Counted from the stretch's first letter, positions 1 to 10,299 are shown. The stretch: DNA of 64,000 nucleotides from Lacimicrobium alkaliphilum (GCF_001466725.1 NZ_CP013650.1:1426001-1490000), one strand, 5' to 3'. Notes: generated by a model not told the origin, from the sequence alone. Numbers and translations are program-made.

Positions 1-886
1 CGAGTCCGAACAGCCATGGTTTGTCACTCGGCTCACTGAGTACCTGATAGTTCAGGCTTGGGCCTGATACTTGCGGGGTAAAGCGTTGCTTACTTCGCTG
101 ATAACGTTGACGCAGTCGTTCCCGGTAGGGTGCTGTCTGCCAGCTTTTTCCATCAAAGTCTTCCAGTACCAGAGCACGCCAGTAGCGCTGACTAGCCACC
201 GGAATGTCATTGTCAAAGCTGGCTCTGAAAGCCAGATCCGAAGAGCGCGCAAGTTGTGCAAGATCGCCCGGTGTGACCTTGTCACTGAGGCCCGTTTCAC
301 CTCCTTTCGCCATCGGCATTTGCCACATCGGACCCAATTTCGGAATGATAAGAAATAACATGATGGCCACAGGCAGTGCCTGTAAACAGAGCATGCCAGT
401 GCGTTTAATTTGTCCGGACCAGCTGTTCGCAGGACTGACATGGAAAGCCAGGCTGAGCAAAAGCATGATTGTCAGGGTGGCGTACAACAGACTAAAAGCG
501 ATATTCTGGTTAAACACCAGGCCCGTACCAATCAGGAAAAACTGAATGCTGACCAGCTGAAAATAATCCCGGCGGCCTGCCAGCAGCATTAATTTCAGGC
601 TACTGGCGAGTACCAGCAGGTTTAACATTCCCAGTAGCAGGCCAAGCTGCCAGCCGAAGGTTGCCAGCACAATGGCACTGAGAATGGCCAACAGGTTGAG
701 CGTGCGCATTGAAATCTGATGTTTCTGCCAGTTCATAAACAAACTGAAGCGGATCACAGTGGCACAGCAGACAATCAGCAGGATCCAGGTCTCCAGTGGC
801 TCTATCAGGGTAAAGCTGCAGATGCACAGCACCAGCATCAGTAACAGGTGAGCTTTGTTGTATGCTGATGGGTTTAATCTAGCCAT
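1..886 (-). CDS. tgpA: TgpA-like transglutaminase membrane protein (N-terminal part, gene continues beyond window)
   Basis: Partial gene reading leftwards from an ATG at 886 and still open at base 1, so only about 295 residues are visible. They show a run of hydrophobic segments (residues about 12-180, roughly five to six membrane spans) followed by a soluble stretch containing YWRALVLEDFDGKSW and later SEPSDKPWLFGL, as in the periplasmic part of DUF3488/TgpA proteins that precedes their transglutaminase-like domain. The catalytic region lies outside the window. The start overlaps the stop of the upstream DUF58 gene by 8 bp, which indicates translational coupling in a MoxR-DUF58-TgpA operon. 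Family knowledge: these proteins act at the inner membrane and are often essential in pseudomonads, but the substrate is not established. Identification is good; function is unclear. Confidence 0.85.
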   Translation of the reverse strand, partial: MARLNPSAYNKAHLLLMLVLCICSFTLIEPLETWILLIVCCATVIRFSLFMNWQKHQISMRTLNLLAILSAIVLATFGWQLGLLLGMLNLLVLASSLKLMLLAGRRDYFQLVSIQFFLIGTGLVFNQNIAFSLLYATLTIMLLLSLAFHVSPANSWSGQIKRTGMLCLQALPVAIMLFLIIPKLGPMWQMPMAKGGETGLSDKVTPGDLAQLARSSDLAFRASFDNDIPVASQRYWRALVLEDFDGKSWQTAPYRERLRQRYQRSKQRFTPQVSGPSLNYQVLSEPSDKPWLFGL

Positions 887-1856
887 GCGTATGCCCGGTT
901 TGATAAAGTGCAAGGGCACTCAGACATTGATGGCGGTGGGCATTCCCTTTCCCCGGCTGAATAATTTTACTACCAACTTCAAGCCCAAAGCGTTGCCCCC
1001 GGTTTTCCAGCTCAAGCACCATAAAGCACAGGTGTGACAGGCGGGTTTCCAGATCTTCGGTTGACTGTTGTTGCAGACGCAGCCATACCTCATTGTTGCT
1101 GGTGCTGGAGAATTTTTTGCTGACCATGCCCTGGCCTTTGGCCACTTGTTTCCAGGCCACATGATAAAGGGGTTGCCCGGGTTGATACTCCATCAGACTG
1201 TCAAAATCATCATAACCTTCCTCTGTAGCTGTATTTCCCTGGGACTCTTCCCCTCCCGCCTGACTGTAGGTAATGACAGAACAGGGTAAGGGGCAGGGAT
1301 AAACCAGTACCTGAGAATCAAAGCGCAGGTGGGTCCAGCAACGAAACAGCCCCAGCGGATAATAGCTGTTGAGGGTGATTCTGGGCATAGGCAGCCGTCC
1401 CCGCCGGGTAGTAGCGATGGTGAACTCGGCCGGATTGGTTAATCTGTCGAGGTCGACCGATATCTGTATTTTTTGGTTGTAAATACCAAGGTGAAGCCTG
1501 CCATGAGCATGGTGTTTCTGTTTGGAAGTGTCTATCCATAATGGCAGACAGGCACTGTCTCCGGCAAAAGGATATCCGACTTTACCAATCAGAACCCGCA
1601 GACCGGCAAAATTCAGATAACTGCTGAGCAGGCTGACGAGAAACAGGGCCAGGAGGAAAAAGCCGAGTAGCAGTATAAGGTTATTCTGATAATTGGTGCC
1701 CAGTACAAAAAGCGCCCCGCACAGCAACAGATAAAGCATCCCGAAGCGGGACGGAAAAATAAATATATTGCCCAGATCCAGAGTAAAATCTGAGGCTGGC
1801 GGAATACGCTTATCCAGCCACAGATTGACACCGGATTGGAACTGTCGTTTTAACAT
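879..1856 (-). CDS. DUF58 domain-containing membrane protein
   Basis: A 325-residue protein. Two hydrophobic segments near the N-terminus (about 38-53 and 58-80) anchor it in the membrane. The DUF58 signature is visible around residues 222-236 as MEYQPGQPLYHVAWK, the local form of the usual R-x-Y-x-x-G-D-x-x-R-x-I-x-W block; the D-x-x-R part is changed to QPLY. It lies between a MoxR ATPase gene (4 bp gap upstream) and the TgpA gene (8 bp overlap downstream), the standard MoxR-DUF58-transglutaminase order. In this family the DUF58 partner, sometimes VWA-like, is thought to work with the MoxR ATPase in maturing or assembling proteins. That role is inferred from context, since no enzymatic motif is present. 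Confidence 0.88.
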   Translation of the reverse strand: MLKRQFQSGVNLWLDKRIPPASDFTLDLGNIFIFPSRFGMLYLLLCGALFVLGTNYQNNLILLLGFFLLALFLVSLLSSYLNFAGLRVLIGKVGYPFAGDSACLPLWIDTSKQKHHAHGRLHLGIYNQKIQISVDLDRLTNPAEFTIATTRRGRLPMPRITLNSYYPLGLFRCWTHLRFDSQVLVYPCPLPCSVITYSQAGGEESQGNTATEEGYDDFDSLMEYQPGQPLYHVAWKQVAKGQGMVSKKFSSTSNNEVWLRLQQQSTEDLETRLSHLCFMVLELENRGQRFGLEVGSKIIQPGKGNAHRHQCLSALALYQTGHTHG

Positions 1857-1860
1857 GGTT

Positions 1861-2778
1861 TCAGGCAGCCAGAGGGTCCACCTGCTCCAGCAACAACTTG
1901 CTGAGGCTGGTTTGTGCCGGGTGATCAGCTAAAGCAGAGCGCAACCTGTGTTCGGCAACCGCTGGCAACACTGCCTGGACATCTTCCGGAATCAGGTAGT
2001 CCCGGTTGTCTATCATTGCCCAGCTGCGTGCCGATTGCAGCAATGCTTTACTGGCCCTGGGTGAAAGAGCACTTGGAAATTTGTCTGACTCACGGCTATA
2101 GGTTACCAGGCGCAAAATATAATCCAATATGCTGTCTGACCCATGTACCTCGCTGATGCGCTGTTGCAATTGAATCAGCTCTGAGGGGCTGATAACAGAG
2201 TCTAATTGCACGGTGTCCCGTTGCTGTGGTTGCCTGAGCATGGCCTTTTCAGCTTGCCAGTTTGGGTATCCCAGTTGAATGCGCATCAGAAACCTGTCCA
2301 ACTGAGACTCAGGCAGAGGATAAGTGCCCGCCTGGTGCTCTGGGTTCTGGGTGCCAATGACAAAAAAGGGCGAGGGTAGTGCATGGGTTTCTCCGTCCAG
2401 ACTTACCTGATGTTCCTCCATGGCTTCGAGCAAGGCACTCTGAGTCTTTGGACTGGCGCGGTTAATTTCATCGGCCAGCACGACCTGATTAAACATCGGT
2501 CCGGGATGAAAGCTGAACGCCTGGCGCTGACTATCAAAGATATTCACCCCGAGCATGTCTGCCGGCAGTAAATCTGAGGTGAACTGAATACGTGAGAAGC
2601 CAAGTCCGAATACCCTTGCTAATGCATTAGACAGGGTCGTTTTGCCCATTCCAGGCAGATCTTCGATAAGAAGGTGTCCACCGGCAAGCAGACAGGTGAG
2701 GGCCAGCTTCACTTCCTGCTCCTTCCCGAGAATCACTTTGCCGATTTGGTTAACTGCCTGTTGTATCTTCGCTTGCAT
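1861..2778 (-). CDS. MoxR family AAA+ ATPase
   Basis: A 305-residue AAA+ ATPase, the usual size for MoxR proteins. Walker A is the ExxPGxGKT type (EDLPGMGKTT, residues 39-48), Walker B is VVLADEIN (about 99-106, D103/E104), and sensor 1 with the arginine-finger region follows as GTQNPEHQAGTYPLPESQLD (about 141-160). The C-terminal lid holds a SPRASKAL block typical of MoxR. It is the first gene of a minus-strand operon with a DUF58 and a TgpA-like gene, with intergenic gaps of 4 bp or overlaps. MoxR ATPases act as chaperone-like factors for partner proteins encoded alongside; the client here is unknown. Assignment to the family is secure. Confidence 0.93.
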   Translation of the reverse strand: MQAKIQQAVNQIGKVILGKEQEVKLALTCLLAGGHLLIEDLPGMGKTTLSNALARVFGLGFSRIQFTSDLLPADMLGVNIFDSQRQAFSFHPGPMFNQVVLADEINRASPKTQSALLEAMEEHQVSLDGETHALPSPFFVIGTQNPEHQAGTYPLPESQLDRFLMRIQLGYPNWQAEKAMLRQPQQRDTVQLDSVISPSELIQLQQRISEVHGSDSILDYILRLVTYSRESDKFPSALSPRASKALLQSARSWAMIDNRDYLIPEDVQAVLPAVAEHRLRSALADHPAQTSLSKLLLEQVDPLAA

Positions 2779-2951
2779 GAATGACTGCCTGCTTTTGATG
2801 GGATTAATATAACAATAGCCGTTTTATCTGAATTCAGATTGTTGCAATAAACCGGTTTGTTGACTACTTTGCCATAACAAATTGTCTGCGGCGTATTTTA
2901 GATCATAACCGTGACACTAAAGAGATACCTCTGCGGAATGCAGACAGATAT

Positions 2952-2980
2952 AAAAAAGGCCGGGGAATCCGGCCTTTTTT
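2952..2980. terminator. Bidirectional Rho-independent terminator (hns-like gene)
   Basis: A six-base-pair GGCCGG/CCGGCC stem with a GGAAT loop is flanked by A6 on the left and T6 on the right, so it works on either strand. It sits 21 bp past the stop of the minus-strand H-NS-like gene and most likely ends its transcript. Confidence 0.88.
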
Positions 2981-3000
2981 ATATTTCGCTGTCAGAGACG

Positions 3001-3396
3001 TTATACGCCGTATTTTTTCAGTTGCCCCTGTTGCTTAAGTTTAGCAAATACTTTTGGTGTGCGACCAATACCGGTCCAGGTATGCTCATTACCATCTTTA
3101 TCGGTATAACGGTATTTTATCGGGCGTTTCTGACCGGTTCTTTTTCCGGCTGATACCGCAGAGCCTTCTAGATCATTGATATCCAGTCCGGCTTCCTGCA
3201 TTTGTTTCAGAATTGCATCCCTGACCGCTTTTTTCTTCTCAGCTTCTTTCTGCTGTTCGGCTTCGAGTTGTTTCTTCTTTTCAATCACATCAGTGAGTTT
3301 TTCACTAACCTGTTCCAATTCAGAAACAGAGAGTTCCTTTACGGCAGCCTGAAGGCGTCGGGCATGGGTAAGAATCTTTATAAAATCACTCATCAA
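3001..3396 (-). CDS. H-NS family nucleoid-associated DNA-binding protein
   Basis: A 131-residue protein with the two-part H-NS layout. Residues about 5-65 form a charged, predicted coiled-coil oligomerisation region rich in K, E and Q. Residues about 90-131 form the DNA-binding domain with WTGIGRTPKVF (107-117), a variant of the H-NS core WTGQGRTP in which Q is replaced by I, and a basic GKRTGQKRPIKY lead-in. The gene begins with two consecutive ATG codons (3396 and 3393); an AAGGTGA Shine-Dalgarno sequence precedes them and fits the second slightly better. It is a single-gene unit with its own terminator. Expected role: silencing of AT-rich DNA and nucleoid structuring. It could equally be called StpA-, MvaT- or VicH-like; the H-NS core motif favours true H-NS. 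Confidence 0.9.
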   Translation of the reverse strand: MMSDFIKILTHARRLQAAVKELSVSELEQVSEKLTDVIEKKKQLEAEQQKEAEKKKAVRDAILKQMQEAGLDINDLEGSAVSAGKRTGQKRPIKYRYTDKDGNEHTWTGIGRTPKVFAKLKQQGQLKKYGV

Positions 3397-3852
3397 GTCA
3401 CCTTTTCATATTAATTTAGGGGCATTGTCATGGTATAAAAATACTTAGTTTAAAATATATTCACAGGCGCAAAATTGCAATAAAAACAAAGCTTATTTCT
3501 TATTCAGAGTACATTTAACCTGTAGGGAAATAATGTCGCCTGGAATTCTGATTATATAATGGATTTCTCTGGAGGAAAGGCTATCTTGCCCGATTAACTC
3601 ATTACAGATAACAATAAATACCATCGCTAAGACCTTAGCATTGGTAATTAAAGTATTTAGCACCGTGTTTCTATTGCCGGTAATGTGCAAAAACGCTTTT
3701 TCGAGTGGCGCTCCATTGATAATGGATCTAATGCCATTGGAATATTAACGGGCTGTTCACAAGCATTGGCCGGTTGGAAAAACCGTCGGGCATCGGCTGG
3801 GGGGATTCAGTGCATCATTACCATAACCTGCCTGAGGCAGCCGTTGGGCTGC
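3397..3852. other. Intergenic region between the hns-like gene and yhbY
   Basis: About 456 bp without a supportable gene. The part next to the hns-like gene (3420-3480) is AT-rich and probably carries its promoter. At 3838-3853 a GCAGCC/GGCTGC hairpin overlaps the end of yhbY, without a clear T-run. Short open frames here lack ribosome binding sites and family resemblance. Confidence 0.5.
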
Positions 3853-4149
3853 TCAGAGTTTTGGAATGCGGATTTTCTTCTCTTCGCTTTGACGGTAAAG
3901 CACCAGGGTATGACCGATAAGTTGCACATTAACGGCTTTGGCTTCACGACTTATAGCATCACAGATAAGGCGTTTTTGCTCTCTGTCATCGGTCGGAATC
4001 TTGACTTTGATCAGCTCATGATGCTCCAGAGCCAGGTCGATTTCTGCCATAACGCCTTCAGTCAGACCATTATTGCCAAGTTGTACGACGGGTTTCAAAG
4101 AGTGCGCAAGGCCTTTGAGATATTGCTTTTGCTTGGTAGAAAGAATCAT
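3853..4149 (-). CDS. yhbY: Ribosome assembly RNA-binding protein YhbY (CRM domain)
   Basis: A 98-residue protein that is essentially one CRM (CRS1-YhbY) domain. The GxxG loop is visible as LGNNGLT (24-30), preceded by the basic helix KQKQYLKGLAHSLKP, and the C-terminal strand GHTLVLYR is typical. It binds pre-50S particles and takes part in large-subunit assembly. It is divergent from rlmE (120 bp between starts), exactly as in Escherichia coli, where yhbY also lies next to rlmE-ftsH. Length and motifs match the family; no anomalies seen. Confidence 0.95.
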   Translation of the reverse strand: MILSTKQKQYLKGLAHSLKPVVQLGNNGLTEGVMAEIDLALEHHELIKVKIPTDDREQKRLICDAISREAKAVNVQLIGHTLVLYRQSEEKKIRIPKL

Positions 4150-4269
4150 TAAGTTACAAATTTATCTGGTTATTAAACAGGCACCTCAGACTAAAGAGGG
4201 TGCCGCCGGGGTTGAAAAAAGGGTATTCTAGCGTTATCTCACCGCTATGCCTAATGACATTCTCAGGAT

Positions 4270-4902
4270 ATGACAAAAAAGACCCGCTCCGCCAGCAGTG
4301 CCCGTTGGCTGAAAGAACATTTTGATGACCCTTATGTGCAAAAAGCGCAGAAACAGGGCTGGCGCTCCCGGGCCGTGTTTAAGCTGGAGCAGATTCAGCA
4401 AAAAGACAGATTGATCAAACCGGCGATGACCGTCGTAGATCTGGGGGCTGCCCCTGGAGGCTGGTCACAGTTGTCTGCCCAACTGGTGGGGGCAAAAGGT
4501 CAGGTGATCGCCTGTGATATTCTGCCGATGGAACCCTTAGCCGGGGTCGACTTTCTGCAGGGCGATTTTCGTGAAGATGCTGTGATTGAAACATTATTAA
4601 ATCGAATTGGCGGAAACAATGTGGATGTGGTGTTGTCTGATATGGCACCTAATATGAGCGGCAACAGTTCGGTGGATCAGGCCCGCTCTATGTATCTGGT
4701 GGAACTGGCAATGGATATGTGCCGACAGGTATTGAAACCCAATGGCAGTTTTGCTGTAAAAGTGTTTCAGGGCGAGGGCTTTGATGACTTTTTTGTGCAA
4801 ATGAGACAGGCATTTAAAAGTATTAAAACCCGCAAACCGGATTCTTCCAGGGCGCGTTCCCGTGAAGTTTATCTGGTGGGTACGGGATATAAGTCCGAAT
4901 AA
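4270..4902 (+). CDS. rlmE: 23S rRNA (uridine-2552-2'-O)-methyltransferase RlmE
   Basis: A 210-residue SAM-dependent RNA 2'-O-methyltransferase (FtsJ/RrmJ). The SAM-binding motif [13 protein letters not shown] is at residues 55-67. The catalytic K-D-K-E tetrad falls at K38, D124 ([11 protein letters not shown]), K164 (FAVKVFQG) and E199 (SREVYLVG), which are the same positions as in the E. coli enzyme. It methylates U2552 in the A loop of 23S rRNA during 50S maturation. It lies upstream of ftsH in the conserved rlmE-ftsH order, separated by 270 bp, so ftsH probably also has its own promoter. Confidence 0.97.
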   Translation: MTKKTRSASSARWLKEHFDDPYVQKAQKQGWRSRAVFKLEQIQQKDRLIKPAMTVVDLGAAPGGWSQLSAQLVGAKGQVIACDILPMEPLAGVDFLQGDFREDAVIETLLNRIGGNNVDVVLSDMAPNMSGNSSVDQARSMYLVELAMDMCRQVLKPNGSFAVKVFQGEGFDDFFVQMRQAFKSIKTRKPDSSRARSREVYLVGTGYKSE

Positions 4903-5172
4903 GGACAGATTTGGCAGGCAAAACAAGGCCTGCTCTGTCACAAGAGTGCAAACTATAGTAGTCTTGGGGCTGCCGGATGAGCGAGTAGAGCCAGATCAAA
5001 GAATCTGACGTACTTATCTGGCAGTATCTAAAAAGCTGCCGGTTTAGACTAAGGTGTAAACCACAATACAGGCGGGGTTACCCGTTTGTCATGGCAAGCC
5101 GGATGACAGTAGCAACTGATGTAAGTCAGCAACCTGTCCGGCAAACAAACTGTTTTTACAGAGGTTATAGCG

Positions 5173-7125
5173 TTGAGCGATATGGCAAAAAATTTAATTC
5201 TGTGGTTGGTGATCGCCGTTGTTCTGATGACGGTATTTCAGAGCTTTACACCCAGCGATACCGCCGGCCGGCAGTACGACTATACCCAATTCATCAAAGA
5301 GGTGAATCAGGGGTTGATCCGCGAAGCACGCATCAGTGGCCGTGAAATCAAAGGTATTAAGCGCAGTGGCGAGAATTTCGTTACTTATATACCTACGGCG
5401 TACGATGAAGACTTGCTCAACGATTTATTGAAAAGTGACGTCAGAGTGATTGGTGAGCCACCGGAAAAACCTTCCATGCTGGCTAACATCTTTATCTCCT
5501 GGTTCCCGATGTTGCTGCTGATTGGTGTATGGATTTTCTTTATGCGCCAGATGCAGGGCGGCGGTGGCCGTGGCGCCATGTCCTTTGGCAAGAGTAAAGC
5601 CCGTTTACTGGGTGAAGACCAGATTAAAACCACCTTTATGGACGTGGCCGGTTGTGATGAAGCCAAAGAAGAAGTCTCTGAACTGGTGGATTTTTTACGC
5701 GACCCATCTAAATTCCAGAAACTGGGCGGTAAGATCCCCACTGGTGTTCTGATGGTAGGCCCTCCGGGTACAGGTAAAACCCTGCTGGCCAAAGCCATTG
5801 CCGGTGAAGCCAAAGTACCGTTTTTCACCATCTCTGGCTCTGATTTTGTGGAAATGTTTGTTGGTGTCGGTGCGTCCAGGGTACGTGACATGTTCGAACA
5901 GGCAAAAAAATCCGCCCCTTGCATTATCTTTATCGATGAAATCGATGCGGTGGGTCGTCAGCGTGGTGCCGGTTTAGGTGGTGGTCATGACGAGCGTGAG
6001 CAAACCCTTAACCAGATGCTGGTGGAGATGGATGGCTTCGAAGGCCATGAAGGTATTATTGTTATCGCCGCAACTAACCGCCCTGATGTTCTTGACCCCG
6101 CCTTGTTGCGCCCCGGACGTTTCGATCGTCAGGTTGTGGTAGGGTTGCCGGATATCCGTGGCCGCGAGCAAATTCTCAAAGTGCATATGCGTAAAGTGCC
6201 AATCTCAGACAATGTCGATGCGTCTGTTATTGCCCGTGGCACACCCGGATTTTCCGGTGCTGATCTGGCCAACCTGGTGAACGAAGCGGCCTTGTTTGCT
6301 GCCCGGGCCAACCGGCGTCTGGTGACCATGGAGGAGTTCGACAAAGCCAAAGATAAGATCATGATGGGCGCCGAGCGCAAGTCCATGGTGATGTCGGAAA
6401 GTGAAAAGGAAATGACGGCTTACCACGAAGCCGGTCATGCCATTGTCGGGCGCATGGTACCAGAGCACGATCCTGTGTATAAAGTGTCGATTATTCCACG
6501 AGGAAGGGCTTTGGGGGTAACCATGTATCTGCCGGAACAGGACAGATTCAGTTACACCAAACAACATATTGAAAGCATGATCTCCAGTTTATATGGTGGC
6601 CGCATCGCCGAAGATATTATTTACGGTGGCGAGAAGGTCACCACCGGGGCCTCCAATGACATCGAACGCGCCACAGATCTGGCCCGTAAAATGGTCACTC
6701 AATGGGGCTTGTCAGAGAAAATGGGGCCGATGCTTTACGCCGAAGAAGAAGGTGAAGTCTTCCTTGGGCGCAGCATGGCCAAGGCCAGTAACATGTCTGA
6801 TGACACGGCCAGAGCCATTGATGCTGAAATCAAGGCGGTTATCGATCGTAATTACCAGCGTGCAGAGAAAATCCTGCGGGATAATATGGATGTTCTGCAC
6901 ACCATGAAAGATGCGCTGATGAAGTACGAGACCATCGATGCCAAACAGATCGATGATTTGATGGCGCGCCGGGAAGTGCGTCCACCAGCAGATTGGGATG
7001 ATGATAACAACAAGCCTAAAGATAATGAGCCTAAGGATTCGGGTAAGGGCGAAGAAGAATCGAAAGACAAGGATAGCAAGTCAGGTGGCCCTGAAGTGGG
7101 CAAGCCCGGCGACCTGCCAGGCTGA
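5173..7125 (+). CDS. ftsH: ATP-dependent zinc metalloprotease FtsH
   Basis: A 650-residue membrane AAA+ protease. Two membrane segments flank a periplasmic domain (about 8-25 and 98-120). The AAA domain has Walker A GPPGTGKT (196-203) and Walker [11 protein letters not shown], and the protease domain has the zinc motif HEAGH (418-422). The C-terminal tail (about 617-650) is a low-complexity D/K/E/G/P stretch. The start is TTG at 5173, chosen because a GAGG sequence precedes it by 8 bp; an ATG three codons later gives the E. coli-type MAKNLILW start and is an alternative. FtsH degrades unassembled membrane proteins and, in enterobacteria, LpxC and sigma-32. A perfect 8-bp hairpin follows (7162-7185). 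Confidence 0.97.
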   Translation: MSDMAKNLILWLVIAVVLMTVFQSFTPSDTAGRQYDYTQFIKEVNQGLIREARISGREIKGIKRSGENFVTYIPTAYDEDLLNDLLKSDVRVIGEPPEKPSMLANIFISWFPMLLLIGVWIFFMRQMQGGGGRGAMSFGKSKARLLGEDQIKTTFMDVAGCDEAKEEVSELVDFLRDPSKFQKLGGKIPTGVLMVGPPGTGKTLLAKAIAGEAKVPFFTISGSDFVEMFVGVGASRVRDMFEQAKKSAPCIIFIDEIDAVGRQRGAGLGGGHDEREQTLNQMLVEMDGFEGHEGIIVIAATNRPDVLDPALLRPGRFDRQVVVGLPDIRGREQILKVHMRKVPISDNVDASVIARGTPGFSGADLANLVNEAALFAARANRRLVTMEEFDKAKDKIMMGAERKSMVMSESEKEMTAYHEAGHAIVGRMVPEHDPVYKVSIIPRGRALGVTMYLPEQDRFSYTKQHIESMISSLYGGRIAEDIIYGGEKVTTGASNDIERATDLARKMVTQWGLSEKMGPMLYAEEEGEVFLGRSMAKASNMSDDTARAIDAEIKAVIDRNYQRAEKILRDNMDVLHTMKDALMKYETIDAKQIDDLMARREVRPPADWDDDNNKPKDNEPKDSGKGEEESKDKDSKSGGPEVGKPGDLPG

Positions 7126-7161
7126 TCATTATTATCAATGAATAATACCAACAGGTATAAA

Positions 7162-7185
7162 CAAGGGCGCTTCAGGGCGCCCTTG
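7162..7185 (+). terminator. Hairpin between ftsH and folP
   Basis: A perfect stem CAAGGGCGC/GCGCCCTTG with a TTCAGG loop follows ftsH. There is no T-run after it, so it may act as an mRNA-stabilising or partial termination structure rather than a full terminator. Confidence 0.45.
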
Positions 7186-7221
7186 CTGTATGCAGTACCA
7201 TAGGTTTAAGAGAAACGAACA

Positions 7222-8052
7222 ATGATATTTGCCGGTAAAACGCTGGATTTGTCCACCCCAAAAGTCATGGGAATACTAAATGTTACCCCTGATTCCTTTT
7301 CTGATGGAGGACGTTTTAATCAGCTGGATCATGCTTTGCAACAGGCACAAAGCATGCTTGATGAAGGGGCCGACTTCATTGATGTAGGCGGTGAATCAAC
7401 CCGGCCCGGTGCTGCTCAGGTTTCAGTTCAACAGGAACTGGACAGGGTGGTGCCGGTCATAGAAGCCATCAGCAGCAACTTTGACACCCTGATTTCCATC
7501 GATACCAGTAAGGCCGTGGTGATGGCAGAAGCGGTTAAAGCCGGGGCAGTATTGATCAACGATGTGCGGGCCTTGCGGGAAGACGGTGCCCTTGCAGCGG
7601 CCGCCGCCAGCAACGCAGCCGTGTGTCTGATGCATATGCAGGGGCAGCCCCGTACCATGCAGCACAGCCCCCATTATGATGATCTGATTGATGATATCAG
7701 TGATTTTTTCCGGCAACGGATCCGTGCCTGCGATTCTGCCGGAATTAGTCAGGAGAAGATTTTACTGGATCCGGGCTTTGGTTTTGGTAAGACTTTGCAG
7801 CATAATTATCTGCTGTTAAATAAGCTTGAGCATTTTCAACAGCTAGGTTGCCCTTTGCTGGTGGGCATGTCCCGTAAATCCATGTTGGGTAAGTTGCTGA
7901 ATAATGAAGTGGCAGAGCGTCTTGCCGGAAGCCTGGCCTGTGCCACGATAGCGGCATTCAAAGGTGCTCAGATTATCCGCGTGCATGAAGTGGGGCCCAC
8001 AGTCGATGCACTTAAAGTGGTTCAGGCAACCCTGAACCCGCAAGAATTATAA
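7222..8052 (+). CDS. folP: Dihydropteroate synthase
   Basis: A 276-residue TIM-barrel enzyme that joins 6-hydroxymethyl-dihydropterin diphosphate to p-aminobenzoate in folate synthesis and is the sulfonamide target. Both Prosite-type signatures are present: GILNVTPDSFSDGG (17-30) and IDVGGESTRPGA (53-64). The conserved DPGFGFGK (pterin pocket), GMSRKSM and C-terminal RVHEV are also visible. It lies between ftsH and glmM in the conserved ftsH-folP-glmM order, 28 bp ahead of glmM, so the two are probably cotranscribed. Length is normal. Confidence 0.97.
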   Translation: MIFAGKTLDLSTPKVMGILNVTPDSFSDGGRFNQLDHALQQAQSMLDEGADFIDVGGESTRPGAAQVSVQQELDRVVPVIEAISSNFDTLISIDTSKAVVMAEAVKAGAVLINDVRALREDGALAAAAASNAAVCLMHMQGQPRTMQHSPHYDDLIDDISDFFRQRIRACDSAGISQEKILLDPGFGFGKTLQHNYLLLNKLEHFQQLGCPLLVGMSRKSMLGKLLNNEVAERLAGSLACATIAAFKGAQIIRVHEVGPTVDALKVVQATLNPQEL

Positions 8053-8080
8053 ATCGGTTTAAACCGGTATAAGGACGACA

Positions 8081-9427
8081 ATGAGTCAGAGAAAATATTT
8101 TGGTACAGATGGTATTCGCGGCAAGGTTGGTGAAGGCGTTATCAATCCTGAGTTTGTATGCAAATTAGGATGGGCTGCAGGTAAGGTGTTGTCCGGCCGG
8201 GGTACCAACAAGGTATTGATCGGTAAAGACACCCGTATTTCCGGCTATATGCTGGAATCGGCTCTGGAGTCGGGCCTTTCCGCTGCGGGTATTAATATCG
8301 GGCTGCTCGGACCGATGCCGACACCGGCAATCGCCTATCTGACCAAGACTTTTCGCTCAGAGGCCGGCATTGTTATCAGCGCCTCTCACAATCCCTATTA
8401 TGATAATGGCATTAAGTTCTTTTCTGCAGATGGTTTTAAGCTGGCCGATGATATAGAACTGGCCATTGAAGCACAGATGGAACAGCCGATGGAGTGTGTG
8501 GCCTCGGACAAGCTGGGCAAAGCGATTCGGGTCGCGGATGCGGCCGGCCGTTATATTGAATTCTGTAAGGGCACGTTTCCTTCCGAGTTATCCCTGACCG
8601 GACTTAAAATTGTCGTGGATTGCGCCCATGGTGCCACCTACCATATCGCGCCAAATGTTCTCAGGGAGCTGGGCGCCGAGGTGATCGAAATTGGCACCAA
8701 TCCCGATGGTCTGAACATCAATGAAAAAGTGGGCGCCACCTCCATGCTGGCGATCACTAACAAGGTGCTGGAGGAGAAAGCCGATCTCGGCTTTGCTCTG
8801 GACGGTGATGGTGACCGTATTATGATGGTGGATCACAAGGGCAATCTGGTGGATGGTGATGAGATTGTGTATATCATCGCCCGTGATGCCCTCAGGTCGG
8901 GACGCCTGAATGGTGGCGGTGTAGTGGGCACACTGATGAGCAATCTGGGGCTGGAAGTGGCGCTGGCCCAACTGGCCATTCCTTTTGCACGCAGCAAGGT
9001 GGGCGACCGCTATGTGATGGAGTTACTGAATGAGAAGGGTTGGAATATCGGCGGGGAAAGCTCCGGCCATGTGCTGAATCTGGCTGTTGCATCTACCGGT
9101 GATGGTATTGTTTCCGGTTTGCAGGTGTTAACGTCCATGTTGCGAGCGGATATGAACTTGTACGATTTACGCCAGGGCATGGAGAAGTTTCCTCAGACCC
9201 TGATTAATGTGCGTTATGGTTCAGCCCCTGCGCCAATTGAGAGCCAGGAAGTGAAAAAAGCCGTTGCCGCAGCAGAACAGGAAATGGGTGATGATGGCAG
9301 GGTACTTTTGCGTAAAAGTGGCACTGAGCCGTTGGTCAGAGTGATGGTGGAAGCGACCGATGAAAGCACGGCTCTGAAATGGGCAGAATACATCGCTGAA
9401 TCGGTACGAAAAGTGAGCGCACAGTAA
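8081..9427 (+). CDS. glmM: Phosphoglucosamine mutase
   Basis: A 448-residue alpha-D-phosphohexomutase that converts glucosamine-6-phosphate to glucosamine-1-phosphate for UDP-GlcNAc, hence for peptidoglycan and LPS. The phosphoserine loop is ISASHNP with S102, the magnesium site is DGDGDR with D241/D243/D245, and the substrate loop is GGESSGH; these positions match the E. coli enzyme. The phosphate-binding C-terminal block [14 protein letters not shown] is present. A clear AAGGACG Shine-Dalgarno precedes the ATG. It is the downstream partner of folP. Confidence 0.97.
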   Translation: MSQRKYFGTDGIRGKVGEGVINPEFVCKLGWAAGKVLSGRGTNKVLIGKDTRISGYMLESALESGLSAAGINIGLLGPMPTPAIAYLTKTFRSEAGIVISASHNPYYDNGIKFFSADGFKLADDIELAIEAQMEQPMECVASDKLGKAIRVADAAGRYIEFCKGTFPSELSLTGLKIVVDCAHGATYHIAPNVLRELGAEVIEIGTNPDGLNINEKVGATSMLAITNKVLEEKADLGFALDGDGDRIMMVDHKGNLVDGDEIVYIIARDALRSGRLNGGGVVGTLMSNLGLEVALAQLAIPFARSKVGDRYVMELLNEKGWNIGGESSGHVLNLAVASTGDGIVSGLQVLTSMLRADMNLYDLRQGMEKFPQTLINVRYGSAPAPIESQEVKKAVAAAEQEMGDDGRVLLRKSGTEPLVRVMVEATDESTALKWAEYIAESVRKVSAQ

Positions 9428-9530
9428 AGAAACGCGCACCAGAAGCTTGTAACTTTGTGGTGGGTTGGTTAAACTCTCGCGCGCTTTAAACCTGAATCCA
9501 GGTTGACACGAGCCCGGCGAGTCTGGAGTC

Positions 9531-10286
9531 ATGATGGCGAATGTGAATAACAACAGACGGCCAATAGTAGCAGGTAACTGGAAGATGAACGGTAACCTGA
9601 CTCTGGTCGGAACAATGCAGGAACGCATTAACAGAGCCAGACCGGATAATGTGGATATTGTTGTCTGCCCGCCGGCTGTGTATATCAATGAATTTGATAC
9701 AACGGCGATACTGACAGGCGGTCAGGATATCAGCGTGTTTGAGGCAGGCGCCCACACCGGTGATATCAGCGCAGTGATGCTCAAAGAGCTTGGTTGTCAA
9801 TTTGTGATTGTCGGCCACTCAGAACGGCGTACCGATCATGGTGAAAGCAATGAGCTGGTTGCTCAGAAAACCAGGGCAGCGCTGGAACAACAACTGACGC
9901 CTATAGTCTGTGTTGGCGAACCCCTGGAAATACGTGAAGCGGGCCAGGTGTTTGATTATGTTGCTGAGCAACTGGATGCGGTTACCGACACCATTGGCGC
10001 TGAGCGGTTATCTGAACTGGTGATTGCTTATGAGCCAGTGTGGGCCATAGGTACAGGCAAGTCGGCAACACCGGAGCAGGCACAGGAAGTACATAGATTT
10101 ATCCGCGAGCATCTGGCTAAGGCTGATAAAGAAGCTGCGCAGGGTATCAGAATTTTATATGGTGGCAGTGTTAACGCCGCTAACGCCCGGGCACTTTTCG
10201 CCCAGGCAGATGTAGACGGCGGGCTGATAGGTGGCGCCAGTCTCAAACAAGATGAATTTTTAGCAATTTGCCAGGCGGCAAACTGA
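9531..10286 (+). CDS. tpiA: Triosephosphate isomerase
   Basis: A 251-residue glycolytic TIM-barrel enzyme that interconverts dihydroxyacetone phosphate and glyceraldehyde-3-phosphate. Visible active-site elements are NWKMNG (Asn/Lys), VGHSERR (catalytic His) and AYEPVWAIGTGKSATPEQ (catalytic Glu and the flexible loop 6). The ATG at 9531 is followed directly by a second ATG at 9534; either may be used, with GGAG just upstream. It lies between glmM and secG, as in vibrios and Shewanella rather than in E. coli. Confidence 0.97.
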   Translation: MMANVNNNRRPIVAGNWKMNGNLTLVGTMQERINRARPDNVDIVVCPPAVYINEFDTTAILTGGQDISVFEAGAHTGDISAVMLKELGCQFVIVGHSERRTDHGESNELVAQKTRAALEQQLTPIVCVGEPLEIREAGQVFDYVAEQLDAVTDTIGAERLSELVIAYEPVWAIGTGKSATPEQAQEVHRFIREHLAKADKEAAQGIRILYGGSVNAANARALFAQADVDGGLIGGASLKQDEFLAICQAAN

Positions 10287-10299
10287 TTTGAGGTAAAGC

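Noticed and set aside
3493..3690. 65-codon minus-strand open frame between the hns-like gene and yhbY
   Set aside because: It would start with TTG, has no ribosome binding site, lies in AT-rich DNA and resembles no family.
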